From UBA993 sp964436815 (GTDB lineage: Bacteria; Bacillota; Dethiobacteria; DTU022), in NCBI GenBank assembly GCA_964436815.1, contig CAYTER010000014.1, positions 1-46,523 on the forward strand: a DNA stretch of 46,523 nucleotides, given 5' to 3'. The position numbers and the translations under genes were made by a program. Shown here in pieces: positions 35,046-43,093 of this stretch (within the stretch, counting starts at the first letter, position 1; each line of letters opens with the position of its first letter). The notes below the pieces were generated by a model. That model worked only from the letters and a program-made list of their open reading frames with translations. It was not told the DNA's origin and made no database searches.

Positions 35046-35064
35046 GAAACGAGATTCGCTTGAA

Positions 35065-36519
35065 TTGAAAACTGAGCATCGAAACATACCAAAAGCAGGC
35101 GGTTCTTCAAACCGCCTGTTTCAGCTTAAAGTAGCAGCCGCCGTTCTGGGTGGCAAATTGCTGATCACCCTGACCCGTTTGCTGGGTCGTGGTGGAACAA
35201 CGCTGCCGGGAAGGGCGGCAATCAGGATCAAACCCGATATAGCCGCTATTTTGGCCCGTCAGCTCAACAAAGGGACTTTAGTGGTGACCGGGACAAATGG
35301 TAAAACCACTACTTCAGCCCTGATCACCGGTATTCTTAAAGCTAAGGGGTCTAGGTGTATACATAACCAGTCCGGCTCAAATATGGCGTGGGGTGTCGTG
35401 TCTGCCCTGATTGGCTCCGCATCATGGCGTGGAACTATTTCCGCTGATTGGGCTTTAATGGAAGCCGATGAAGGTGCTTTTCCGCAGATCGTCAGGGAAA
35501 CAAAACCAGCAGGAATTATTGCTACCAATATTTTTCGCGACCAACTCGATCGTTACGGGGAGATTGATTGGATCCAGGCTGCGATCGCCCGGGGTTTCCA
35601 TGAGCAACCGCCGGACGGTTTTCAGGTGGTCAATGCCGACGATCCTTCACTGATCAGCCTGGTTGAAAGCAGCGGCAGAAAGGTTTTAACCTATGGTTTT
35701 GAACTGGAACCGGCGGCAAATGAAGTCCAAAATACCAGCCGCGATCTGAAAACCTGCCCTCTATGTAAAAAAGAACTGCATTACGATCGGATCTTTTTTG
35801 CCCATTTGGGACACTACCACTGCCCTGCCTGTAAGTTCAGGAGACCGCAACCCGATGTGCAGTTAACCGGCCTGACTGCCAACCCTGATGGCTCGAACCA
35901 ACTCCAGATCCAGGCCCTTAACCGCCAGATCTGTCTTACCAGCCCACTGCCGGGGGTTTACAACTATTATAATCTGCTGGCCGCGTTTACCTGTGCCCTG
36001 GCCCTGGATATTCCGGCTGACATTGCAGTTCCTGCTCTGGAAAAGGCCAATCCCTCTTTTGGCCGGATGGAAAGTTTTGAGATTGATAACCGTAAACTGA
36101 TTATGGCGTTGATTAAAAACCCGGTAGGGGCAAATGAAGTGCTGCGGACCATCATCAGCGGTACCGAAAATGCCGGCCTGCTGGTGGCGATCAATGATAA
36201 AATTGCCGATGGCACTGATGTATCGTGGCTCTGGGATGTTGATTTTGAGCAGCTTTCGGCGGTTAAAGATAAGCTAGCACTGGTTGTTGCTTCCGGCCTG
36301 CGCGCCTGGGATATGGCCGTGCGCTACAAATATGCCGGGTTTGATCCCGCAGCAGTCCAGGTTGAAAGCAATACCGCCCGGGCGCTTAAACTGGCGCTGA
36401 AAAAAACAACACCGGGAAAAACCCTCTATATTCTGCCGACTTACACGGCTATGCTTGAAATCCGGCGCCACCTGAACCGCATGGGTTTCGGGCTTCCGTA
36501 CTGGGAGGATAGATCATGA
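35065..36519 (+). CDS. murT: Lipid II isoglutaminyl synthase subunit MurT
   Basis: MurT is the Mur-ligase-like half of the enzyme that amidates the D-glutamate of lipid II. It has the ATP loop TGTNGKTTT, the segment EADEGAFPQIVRE, ATNIFRDQLDRYGEID, a zinc ribbon (CPLC and CPAC, about 231-256) and the DUF1727 C-terminal part. The start is uncertain: no ATG lies between the CBS stop and the conserved KLLITLTRLLGRGG. TTG 35065 is a guess; a hairpin (35093-35121) follows it, and the true start may lie after that. The stop overlaps the gatD start by 4 bases. Confidence 0.93.
   Translation: MKTEHRNIPKAGGSSNRLFQLKVAAAVLGGKLLITLTRLLGRGGTTLPGRAAIRIKPDIAAILARQLNKGTLVVTGTNGKTTTSALITGILKAKGSRCIHNQSGSNMAWGVVSALIGSASWRGTISADWALMEADEGAFPQIVRETKPAGIIATNIFRDQLDRYGEIDWIQAAIARGFHEQPPDGFQVVNADDPSLISLVESSGRKVLTYGFELEPAANEVQNTSRDLKTCPLCKKELHYDRIFFAHLGHYHCPACKFRRPQPDVQLTGLTANPDGSNQLQIQALNRQICLTSPLPGVYNYYNLLAAFTCALALDIPADIAVPALEKANPSFGRMESFEIDNRKLIMALIKNPVGANEVLRTIISGTENAGLLVAINDKIADGTDVSWLWDVDFEQLSAVKDKLALVVASGLRAWDMAVRYKYAGFDPAAVQVESNTARALKLALKKTTPGKTLYILPTYTAMLEIRRHLNRMGFGLPYWEDRS
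35093..35121 (+). terminator. Strong hairpin between the CBS gene and murT
   Basis: CAGGCGGTT (35096-35104) pairs exactly with AACCGCCTG (35110-35118) around a 5-base loop; flanking A-U and G-U pairs extend it to 12 bp. Only TTTC follows, so termination would be partial. It may end the CBS transcript or lower expression of murT-gatD. If murT starts at 35065, it lies inside the coding sequence. Confidence 0.5.
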
Positions 36520-37280
36520 GCAGGCAGATCAACATTTACCATCTATACCCGGAGCAGCTCAATCTTTATGGAGATCGGGGCAATATTCTTTCACTCTGCC
36601 GCCGCTCTGAATGGCACGGCATCGATCTGCAGATCATCCCGATCCGACCCGGCGATCAGATCAATTTCACCCAGTGTGATTTGCTTTTCATGGGTGGCGG
36701 TCAGGACAGTGACCAGCTTCTTGTAGCAGATGATCTGAAACGCAGGCAAACAGAAATGCGAAGCGCCGTCGAAGATGGTATGCCTCTCTTTGCTGTTTGC
36801 GGTTCCTACCAACTGCTGGGCAGTTACTACATGACTGCAGCCGGCGAGAAAATTAGCGGCCTTGAGATCCTGGACCTTTATACTGAAGCAGGTAATAAAC
36901 GCCTGATCGGCAACGCCGTCATCAGCTGCGGACTTTGGCAGCCTCCCCGGACTCTGGTCGGGTTTGAAAATCATGCCGGTAAAACTTTTCTTGGTGCAGG
37001 CCTTGAACCTCTTGGCACTGTCTTAAACGGATACGGCAATAATGGCGCTGATAAAAAAGAAGGCGCCGTTTACAAGAATGTAATCGGCACCTATCTGCAT
37101 GGTTCACTGTTACCTAAAAATCCCTGGCTGACCGACTATCTTTTAATCAAAGCACTTGGCTACCGCAATCAGGACTCCACCCTTGATAAACTGGATGATT
37201 CAACCGAAGAACAGGCTCACCAGGCAGCAATCTCGCTCTCCCGTTCATTTCGTCACAAATTGCTGTCGACCAGGGCTTAA
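36516..37280 (+). CDS. gatD: Lipid II isoglutaminyl synthase subunit GatD
   Basis: GatD (254 residues) is the glutaminase half of the MurT/GatD complex, supplying ammonia. It has the CobB/CobQ-type class I amidotransferase fold: FMGGGQDSDQ, nucleophile Cys95 in FAVCGSYQLLG and catalytic His195 in GTYLHGSLLPKNPWL. The ATG overlaps the murT stop by 4 bases. Its stop codon overlaps that of the convergent chaperone gene. Confidence 0.94.
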   Translation: MSRQINIYHLYPEQLNLYGDRGNILSLCRRSEWHGIDLQIIPIRPGDQINFTQCDLLFMGGGQDSDQLLVADDLKRRQTEMRSAVEDGMPLFAVCGSYQLLGSYYMTAAGEKISGLEILDLYTEAGNKRLIGNAVISCGLWQPPRTLVGFENHAGKTFLGAGLEPLGTVLNGYGNNGADKKEGAVYKNVIGTYLHGSLLPKNPWLTDYLLIKALGYRNQDSTLDKLDDSTEEQAHQAAISLSRSFRHKLLSTRA

Positions 37281-38236
37281 TTTTCCGGTTGCTGCTCTAC
37301 CAGGTATTCAATTTCCGCTGTTTCAAAAAGCCTTGCTACGATGGAATTGATAATCTCAGGAACTTTTGACTCAATAAAACCTTCCATCGCTTCTTCACTG
37401 ACATCGGCGAAACTGACCTCTACCTCATCTTTGCGGTCAAGCAGTTCGATAATGTGAAATCCGAAATCCGTCTGGACCGGACCGCTGATTTCACCAACTT
37501 CAAGGGCAAAAGCAGCCTCTTCAAACTCCTGGACCATAGTCCCGCGCCTGAAAAATCCCAGATAGCCGGCGTCATCTTTATTGGTTGGATCTATCGAATA
37601 TTCAGCCGCCAACTCGGCAAAGTCTCCGCCGTCGTTAAGCAGGGCCAGAACGTTGTTAGCCTGCTCTAAGGTTTCCACCAGGATGTGGCGGGCTTCAACT
37701 TCCTCGGGTTGTTCAAACAGATACCAGTTATCTTCAAAAAACTGTGCGGCATCTTCGTCGGTCGGATTCATTTCCGTCAGGGCCAACTTACGGACCAACA
37801 GGTTAAGACGGGCATCTTCCCTGAATGCTTCTTCGCTCAAACCATACATGGCAAGCACAGACAGGAATTCTTCATAAGAACCGCTAAAGCTTTCTTCAAC
37901 AATCTTATTAAGTTCTTCTTCAAGTTCTTCTTCCGTGACCTCTAACCCGGCCCGGACCCCTTCCTGGGCAATCAACCGCCGGGCGATTATCTGATCCAGG
38001 GTATCTCTGCCGCCGGCATCATACATGGCATTAAAAAGTTCGGTTTTTGTGATCACTTCGCCGTTAACAATAGCGGCAACTTCTTCCTGCGTTTCGCTCT
38101 TGCCCGATATCTGCAGGGCCAGCAGAACAGCCAGGACAATCACCGCCAGCAATAAGACGGCAGCAATGGGTAGCAGCACTTTTGCATCAAAAAGCTTGTT
38201 CGGCTCTGTTTTAGCAACCTCTTTCTCTTTACTCAA
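37277..38236 (-). CDS. Membrane-anchored parvulin-type peptidyl-prolyl isomerase
   Basis: The 319-residue protein has a short basic N terminus, one hydrophobic helix (about 20-45) with no lipobox Cys, a SurA-like N-terminal domain (VAAIVNGEVITKTELFNAMY onward) and one parvulin domain (VEARHILVETLEQA to GFHIIELLDR). It should be anchored to the membrane with the chaperone part outside, helping exported proteins fold, as PrsA does. It is very acidic. The start is taken as the TTG at 38236, 8 bases after GAGGGG; a GTG at 38245 overlaps that site. Confidence 0.88.
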   Translation of the reverse strand: MSKEKEVAKTEPNKLFDAKVLLPIAAVLLLAVIVLAVLLALQISGKSETQEEVAAIVNGEVITKTELFNAMYDAGGRDTLDQIIARRLIAQEGVRAGLEVTEEELEEELNKIVEESFSGSYEEFLSVLAMYGLSEEAFREDARLNLLVRKLALTEMNPTDEDAAQFFEDNWYLFEQPEEVEARHILVETLEQANNVLALLNDGGDFAELAAEYSIDPTNKDDAGYLGFFRRGTMVQEFEEAAFALEVGEISGPVQTDFGFHIIELLDRKDEVEVSFADVSEEAMEGFIESKVPEIINSIVARLFETAEIEYLVEQQPEN

Positions 38237-38272
38237 ATTACACACCCCTCACAGTATTTTTTCAAAAGCGTT

Positions 38273-39145
38273 CTAAGGAATTATTTTGTTCATTGGAAAC
38301 TCAAGGATTCCTTCAGCCCCGGCTTCCTTCAACTGGCAGATCAGGGTTCTTACTATTTTTTCATCGACCACCGATTCAACGGCCACCCAGTTGTCGGCAC
38401 ACAAATTGGATATAGTCGGCTGGCGCAGGGCGGGCAGGAGCTCAATCACCTGCGGCAGGTTTTCGCTGTGCACATTCATCTTCAGCATCACCTTTTGTTC
38501 CGCCAGTAGTGCGCCTTTCAGCAAGGTAATCATATTTTCAACTTTCTTTCTCTTCCAGGAATCCTCTGCGCTCTCACGGTTCATGATCACCCGCGGTGTT
38601 GAAACCAGTATTGTTTCAATAATCCTGAGATTATTGGCTTTCAGCGATCTGCCGGTCTCCGTAAGCTCGGCAATGGCATCAGCCAAGAGGGGTGGCTTAA
38701 CCTCTGTGGCCCCCCAGGAGAACGAGACAGTAACCTTTACTCCTTTATCCTTAAAATAACGGCGGGTCGTTTCAACCAGTTCGGTGGCAATTCGTTTACC
38801 CTCCAGATCTTCCGCTTTCTGAAAAGGTGAATCCTGGGAGACAGCAAGAACCAGGCGTACCGGCCTTAAACCACGCTTTGAATAGTTAAGATCGGTCAGT
38901 TCCACCACATCGGCGGCAGTCTCGGTTATCCAGTCTTTGCCGGTCAGTCCGACATCCAGTACCTGCTCTTCTACATATTTGGGAATCTCCTGAGCCCTCA
39001 TCAGGACGCACTCGATTTCATCATCGTCAATGTAGGGATAGTAAGAGCGATCCCCGATGTGAATATTGTAGCCGGCTTTTTTAAACATATCCATGGTTGT
39101 GTTTTGCAAACTGCCGGCCGGCAGGCCCAGTTTAAGCTTATTCAT
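38273..39145 (-). CDS. hisG: ATP phosphoribosyltransferase, long form
   Basis: HisG (290 residues) starts histidine synthesis by joining ATP and PRPP. It is the long form: the catalytic part includes LDVGLTGKDWITE and KRIATELVETTRRYF, and the C-terminal regulatory domain reads LKMNVHSENLPQVIELLPAL to GAEGILEFPMNKI. It should be feedback-inhibited by histidine and needs no HisZ. The ATG at 39145 has GGGGAG 6 bases upstream; the longer frame to 39205 runs into the likely promoter. It is separated from the his run by about 28 kb. Confidence 0.95.
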   Translation of the reverse strand: MNKLKLGLPAGSLQNTTMDMFKKAGYNIHIGDRSYYPYIDDDEIECVLMRAQEIPKYVEEQVLDVGLTGKDWITETAADVVELTDLNYSKRGLRPVRLVLAVSQDSPFQKAEDLEGKRIATELVETTRRYFKDKGVKVTVSFSWGATEVKPPLLADAIAELTETGRSLKANNLRIIETILVSTPRVIMNRESAEDSWKRKKVENMITLLKGALLAEQKVMLKMNVHSENLPQVIELLPALRQPTISNLCADNWVAVESVVDEKIVRTLICQLKEAGAEGILEFPMNKIIP

Positions 39146-39176
39146 CCATAACTCCCCTTTGCTAATCAATATCATA

Positions 39177-39205
39177 AAGTTAGCATGTAGCTTATCTACT
39201 GTCAA
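39177..39205 (-). promoter_or_regulatory. Possible hisG promoter
   Basis: A consensus TTGACA on the minus strand (plus 39200-39205) is followed after 17 bases by a weak -10, TAACTT. A small inverted repeat TTAACTTGTTAA (39222-39233) lies just upstream and could be an operator. Confidence 0.35.
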
Positions 39206-39346
39206 ACAATAGCACAGCGGATTAACTTGTTAACTCGCTGCTTTTTTGCCAGCCCCTCTTAACCGGGCAGGACTTAAGAAAAGTTATAAAGAATAAGATG
39301 CATCAATCTTTTTTTTATAGCAGACCAAATTGAAGGAGGCACCCTC

Positions 39347-40681
39347 ATGACCAATAGTGAAATGAGCCGGGCCAAGCGCCACCTGGAAACAACCAACAAA
39401 ATGAAAGAGATGCTGCCGCGTTTTTTTATGCGCATGATGGAAAGGCGTTTCAGTAATGAGCCTCTGGCCTGGTGCATGGTCGGGGTTCCGCCTGAGCTCT
39501 TAAAAGCCTTCGACCTGCTCTTCGAATGGCCCGAAAACTTCGGCACCATGTGCGCCAGCAGGTTGGTTGCCCCGCACTTTATTGAAGTTGCAGAAGGTGA
39601 CGGCTACTCGCCTGAACTTTGTTCTTACGTGACCAATACTATGGGTTACTGCAAGCTTTTCAAGGAGAAGGGTGAGGCGCCGGAAGAATCGCCTCTGCCC
39701 GGTGGCATGGGGACCCCGGCCATGCTGCTTGGCTCTGGTTTTATCTGTGAGCCGCGCTGGAAATGGTTTCAGTCGGTGGCAACCCGGTTCTTTGATGTTC
39801 CGGTATACAGCTCAGATCCCCTGGCACCGCCCTGGGATATCGATCCGACCGATCCGCGTATCGAGGAGCACTATCTAACCCTGCTCCGCGAAGATCTGGC
39901 CGGACAGATTGAATTTCTGGAGAAACAAACCGGTAAGAAACTGGACCTTAATCTGCTGCGCGAGATCATGGCCCTCTCCCACCAGGCCCTGGCTTACTGG
40001 CGTGATACCCTGGCTCTGCGCAAAGCAGTTCCCTCGCCCATGGGCTCAACCGATTATTTCCATGCCATTATCCCCCAGATGTACCTGGTGGGCGATCAGG
40101 AAGCAGTCGACTTTTACCGTGAAATGTACGAAGAGGTTAAAGATCGGGTTGAACGCGGAGTGGGCGTTGTGGAAGATGAAAAATACCGCTTAATCTGGTT
40201 CGGACTGCCGCCCTGGTTTAATATGGGCATCTTCAACTACCTGGAATCATTGGGCGCGGTTTTTGCCTACGAATCAACCTACAATGTGGGAGACTATTTT
40301 GAAGTCGATTTAAGCGATCCGCTTGAAGCTCTGGTCAGACGGACCTGGCAGCGAGCCCTTAAAATGCACGAATTCGGAGCCGAAGCGATGCCGGAGATCT
40401 GCAATCCTGCGGTTTTTGGCGGTTTTGTCGGCAGCAACCTGCTGGAGGAACTGGCCCGTGATTTTAGTCTGACCGGCGCGGTAATGCATCTGACCAGGTC
40501 CTGCCGGGCGGTTTCGTTCGGCGAAGTCCACACCCGCAACCGCTTTGCTAAAATCGGCTTGCCTTCACTTATTTTTGAAAGCGATATGGCTGACCCGCGC
40601 CTCTGGTCGGACGCCCAGATTAAGACCCGGCTTCATGCCTTTCTTGAAACGATGGACAAGGCTCAGAAAGGAGGCAGATAA
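39347..40681 (+). CDS. 2-hydroxyacyl-CoA dehydratase / benzoyl-CoA reductase-like subunit (BcrB/BadE-like)
   Basis: The 444-residue protein has the pattern of the HgdB/BcrC/BadDE family: GVPPELLKAFDLLFEWPENFGTMCASRL and GYSPELCSYVTNTMGY, with conserved Cys43, Cys69 and Cys92 as likely [4Fe-4S] ligands. Family members carry out hard reductions (2-hydroxyacyl-CoA dehydration, aromatic ring reduction) and need an ATP-driven electron donor. The substrate here is unknown. A purine-rich GAAGGAGG precedes the ATG. The next gene, a second member of the family, starts at once after the stop, so they form a two-subunit enzyme. Confidence 0.8.
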   Translation: MTNSEMSRAKRHLETTNKMKEMLPRFFMRMMERRFSNEPLAWCMVGVPPELLKAFDLLFEWPENFGTMCASRLVAPHFIEVAEGDGYSPELCSYVTNTMGYCKLFKEKGEAPEESPLPGGMGTPAMLLGSGFICEPRWKWFQSVATRFFDVPVYSSDPLAPPWDIDPTDPRIEEHYLTLLREDLAGQIEFLEKQTGKKLDLNLLREIMALSHQALAYWRDTLALRKAVPSPMGSTDYFHAIIPQMYLVGDQEAVDFYREMYEEVKDRVERGVGVVEDEKYRLIWFGLPPWFNMGIFNYLESLGAVFAYESTYNVGDYFEVDLSDPLEALVRRTWQRALKMHEFGAEAMPEICNPAVFGGFVGSNLLEELARDFSLTGAVMHLTRSCRAVSFGEVHTRNRFAKIGLPSLIFESDMADPRLWSDAQIKTRLHAFLETMDKAQKGGR

Positions 40682-40682
40682 A

Positions 40683-41777
40683 ATGACCCCGGAAAATGAA
40701 AAAAATATTCGCCGTCTAAAACAAGAAACCGGGAAGCCGGTGATCGGCTACCTCTGCTGTTTCGCCCCACCGGAAATAATCAGTGCAGCCGGAGCAATAC
40801 CGTACCGCATCACCGGATTGCCGGGAAGCGACAATTCCGCTGCCGATGCCTACACCGAACCTTACGGCTGCACTTACGTCCGTAATATTCTCGCCAGGGC
40901 AATCAAGGGTGATTTTGATTTTATTGACGGCCTGGTGATCTCGCACAGCTGTGACATGGTTCAGCGTCTTTACGGAATCTGGACTTACTATCACCCGCTG
41001 CCCTACTCCTACCTCTTCAATGTGCCCCACCAGGTCAGTCCCTGGGGCCAGCGCTTCTATAAAAGGGAACTGGGCTTCTTCAGGGAAAGTATCGAAAAAT
41101 TCACCGGACAGCAGGTTTCACCGGAAATTTTAGCCGCTGAAATTGACCTTCTCAACCAGAACCGGGCCCTGGTCCGCCAGCTGTACGCTTTACGCAAAGA
41201 AGAAATACCGGGAATCAGCGGCAGTGCAATGCTGAAGCTGCTGATGGCCGGGGGAGCGCTGCCGGCAGCGGAATTTCAGGAAATGTTGAAAAAAGCTCTT
41301 GCAGAGGCACAGACCAACCGGAACCAGGATGCTGTTAAACCGCGGATCCTGATCTGGGGGAGTATCATGGACGACCCTGCCCTCTTCCGGATGATCGAAA
41401 ACGCCGGAGCAGTGGTCGTCGCCGATGACACCTGTATCGGCTTCCGGGTCTGGGAAAAGGATGTGCCGCAGACTGCCGATCCCTACGACGGATTGACCGA
41501 ACACTACTTTGTTAACTTCCAATGCCCGCGCACTGACCGGGGCCCGGGTCGCCAGCGTTTTGATTATCTGCTTGAAAGAGCCCGTGAATACAAGGCAGAC
41601 GGGGTTGTCGGCTATGTCATATCATTTTGCGATCCCCACAAGTTCGACTACCCGGATCTGCGCGATTATCTGAAAGGCGAAGGGCTGCCGATGCTGTTGA
41701 TCGATGACAACTACAGCTTTGAACCGGCCGGGGCGATTGAAACCAGGCTGCAGGCTTTTATTGAAATGTTGGGTTAA
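40683..41777 (+). CDS. 2-hydroxyacyl-CoA dehydratase-like subunit (HgdB/BcrC-like)
   Basis: The 364-residue protein shows the core family motifs: GYLCCFAPPEIISAAGAIPYRI, PYGCTYVRNILARAIKGDFDFIDGLVISHSCDMVQRLYGIW, and the C-terminal GYVISFCDPHKFDYPDLRDYLKGEGLPMLLID. Cys25/26, Cys63 and Cys90 are likely cluster ligands. It pairs with the upstream protein. The frame extends 46 codons into that gene, but the ATG at 40683 has AAAGGAGG 8 bases upstream. No HgdC-type activator ATPase is nearby. Confidence 0.85.
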   Translation: MTPENEKNIRRLKQETGKPVIGYLCCFAPPEIISAAGAIPYRITGLPGSDNSAADAYTEPYGCTYVRNILARAIKGDFDFIDGLVISHSCDMVQRLYGIWTYYHPLPYSYLFNVPHQVSPWGQRFYKRELGFFRESIEKFTGQQVSPEILAAEIDLLNQNRALVRQLYALRKEEIPGISGSAMLKLLMAGGALPAAEFQEMLKKALAEAQTNRNQDAVKPRILIWGSIMDDPALFRMIENAGAVVVADDTCIGFRVWEKDVPQTADPYDGLTEHYFVNFQCPRTDRGPGRQRFDYLLERAREYKADGVVGYVISFCDPHKFDYPDLRDYLKGEGLPMLLIDDNYSFEPAGAIETRLQAFIEMLG

Positions 41778-41854
41778 ACGATAAAAACCTTGTAACAGCG
41801 CACTGTTTATGAGAGAATACTATCATTATTTTCCCTTAAAGGTGCGTGAAAATT

Positions 41855-43093
41855 TTGGCCCTTATTATTCAGAAATATGGCGGCACCTCAGTGGCCTCTC
41901 TTGATCATATCCGTCGCGTGGCAGAGTCAGTTGCGACAAAAAAGAACGAGGGCAACGATATTGCCGTAGTTGTTTCTGCGATGAGCGGCCAGACCGACCA
42001 GCTGCTTGAGCTGGCCGGCAAAATTACCTCCATGCCGCCCGGAAGAGAGCAGGACAACCTGGTGGCAACGGGAGAGCAGGTTTGCGCCGCCCTGATGGCC
42101 ATTACCCTTGAGAGTATCGGCTGCCCTGCGCGGTCACTCCTGGGGCTGCAGCTGCCGCTGCTCACAGATTCGGTCCATACCAGGGCCAGAATTCTCGATT
42201 TGCAGACTGATCGGCTGAAAAACCTCTTTGCTGAAGGGATTGTGCCGATCATCGCCGGCTTCCAGGGAGTTAACCGGGAAGGTGACATTACCACCCTGGG
42301 ACGCGGCGGATCTGATACAACAGCCGTTGCCCTGGCTGCAGCTCTTAAGGCCGATTGTTGCGAGATCTACACTGATGTAGACGGAGTTTATACGGCAGAT
42401 CCCAATATCTGTCCTAAAGCACGCCATCTTGATAAAATATCATATGCAGTTATGTTGGAGCTGGCCGGGCTCGGGGCAAAAGTGCTGCATTCCCGTTCCG
42501 TGGAACTGGCCCAGAAATTTGCAGTTCCGCTGGTTGTTAAATCATCTTTCGGGAGTGACAAGCAAACCTGGATCGTTAACGAGGAGGATATTATGGAAGA
42601 CTCTGTAATTCAAGGCGTAACCCTCGAACGTAATGTGTCGAAAATATCTTTAATTCGGGTTCCCGACCGTCCGGGTATTGCCCACCGCATTCTCTCCCCG
42701 CTGGCCGACGCTGCCATCAACGTCGATATGATTATACAGAACGCCAGCATCGACGGCTTTGCTGATTTTACTTTCACCATCGCTAAAACTGATCTGGAAA
42801 AGGCCAGTCATCTCGTGGAAAAAGTTGCTGAGGAAATTGGCGCCCTTGAAGTCCTGGCAGCCAATAACATTGTTAAGGTTTCCGCTGTCGGGATCGGCAT
42901 TAAAACCAACCCCGGTGTGGCAGCGCAGATGTTTAAATCACTTTCCTCAGAGAATATTAATATCGAAATGATCAGCACTTCGGAGTACCGTATTTCCTGT
43001 GTCATTGAAGAAAAATACGGTGAGTTGGCCGTCAGGGCTATCCACCAGGCTTTCGGGCTTGACAGTAATAAAGAACCTGATGGAGATCAGTAA
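41855..43093 (+). CDS. lysC: Aspartate kinase (alpha subunit)
   Basis: The 412-residue enzyme phosphorylates aspartate, the entry to lysine, threonine and methionine synthesis. KYGGTSV, VATGEQVCAALMA and GDITTLGRGGSDTTAVALAAAL mark the kinase domain (about 1-240); two ACT domains (about 262-410) bind effector amino acids. The TTG at 41855 is chosen because it gives the standard MALIIQKYGGTSV start; a GTG at 41846 has no spacing from AAAGGTG. No lysine riboswitch fits in the 68-base gap upstream. Confidence 0.93.
   Translation: MALIIQKYGGTSVASLDHIRRVAESVATKKNEGNDIAVVVSAMSGQTDQLLELAGKITSMPPGREQDNLVATGEQVCAALMAITLESIGCPARSLLGLQLPLLTDSVHTRARILDLQTDRLKNLFAEGIVPIIAGFQGVNREGDITTLGRGGSDTTAVALAAALKADCCEIYTDVDGVYTADPNICPKARHLDKISYAVMLELAGLGAKVLHSRSVELAQKFAVPLVVKSSFGSDKQTWIVNEEDIMEDSVIQGVTLERNVSKISLIRVPDRPGIAHRILSPLADAAINVDMIIQNASIDGFADFTFTIAKTDLEKASHLVEKVAEEIGALEVLAANNIVKVSAVGIGIKTNPGVAAQMFKSLSSENINIEMISTSEYRISCVIEEKYGELAVRAIHQAFGLDSNKEPDGDQ
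42593..43093 (+). CDS. Aspartate kinase beta subunit from an in-frame internal start (probable)
   Basis: Inside the aspartokinase gene GAGGAGG (42581-42587) lies 5 bases before an in-frame ATG. Translation from there would give the 166-residue ACT-domain half alone (MEDSVIQGVTLERNVSKI onward). Bacillus aspartokinase II and the Corynebacterium enzyme make a beta subunit in this way and are alpha2beta2. The purine run could also just encode Glu-Glu, so the start is a prediction. Confidence 0.5.
   Translation: MEDSVIQGVTLERNVSKISLIRVPDRPGIAHRILSPLADAAINVDMIIQNASIDGFADFTFTIAKTDLEKASHLVEKVAEEIGALEVLAANNIVKVSAVGIGIKTNPGVAAQMFKSLSSENINIEMISTSEYRISCVIEEKYGELAVRAIHQAFGLDSNKEPDGDQ

Noticed and set aside
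41778..41854. Lysine riboswitch before aspartokinase
   Set aside because: The gap is about 77 bases, less than half the size needed, and no matching helices are seen.
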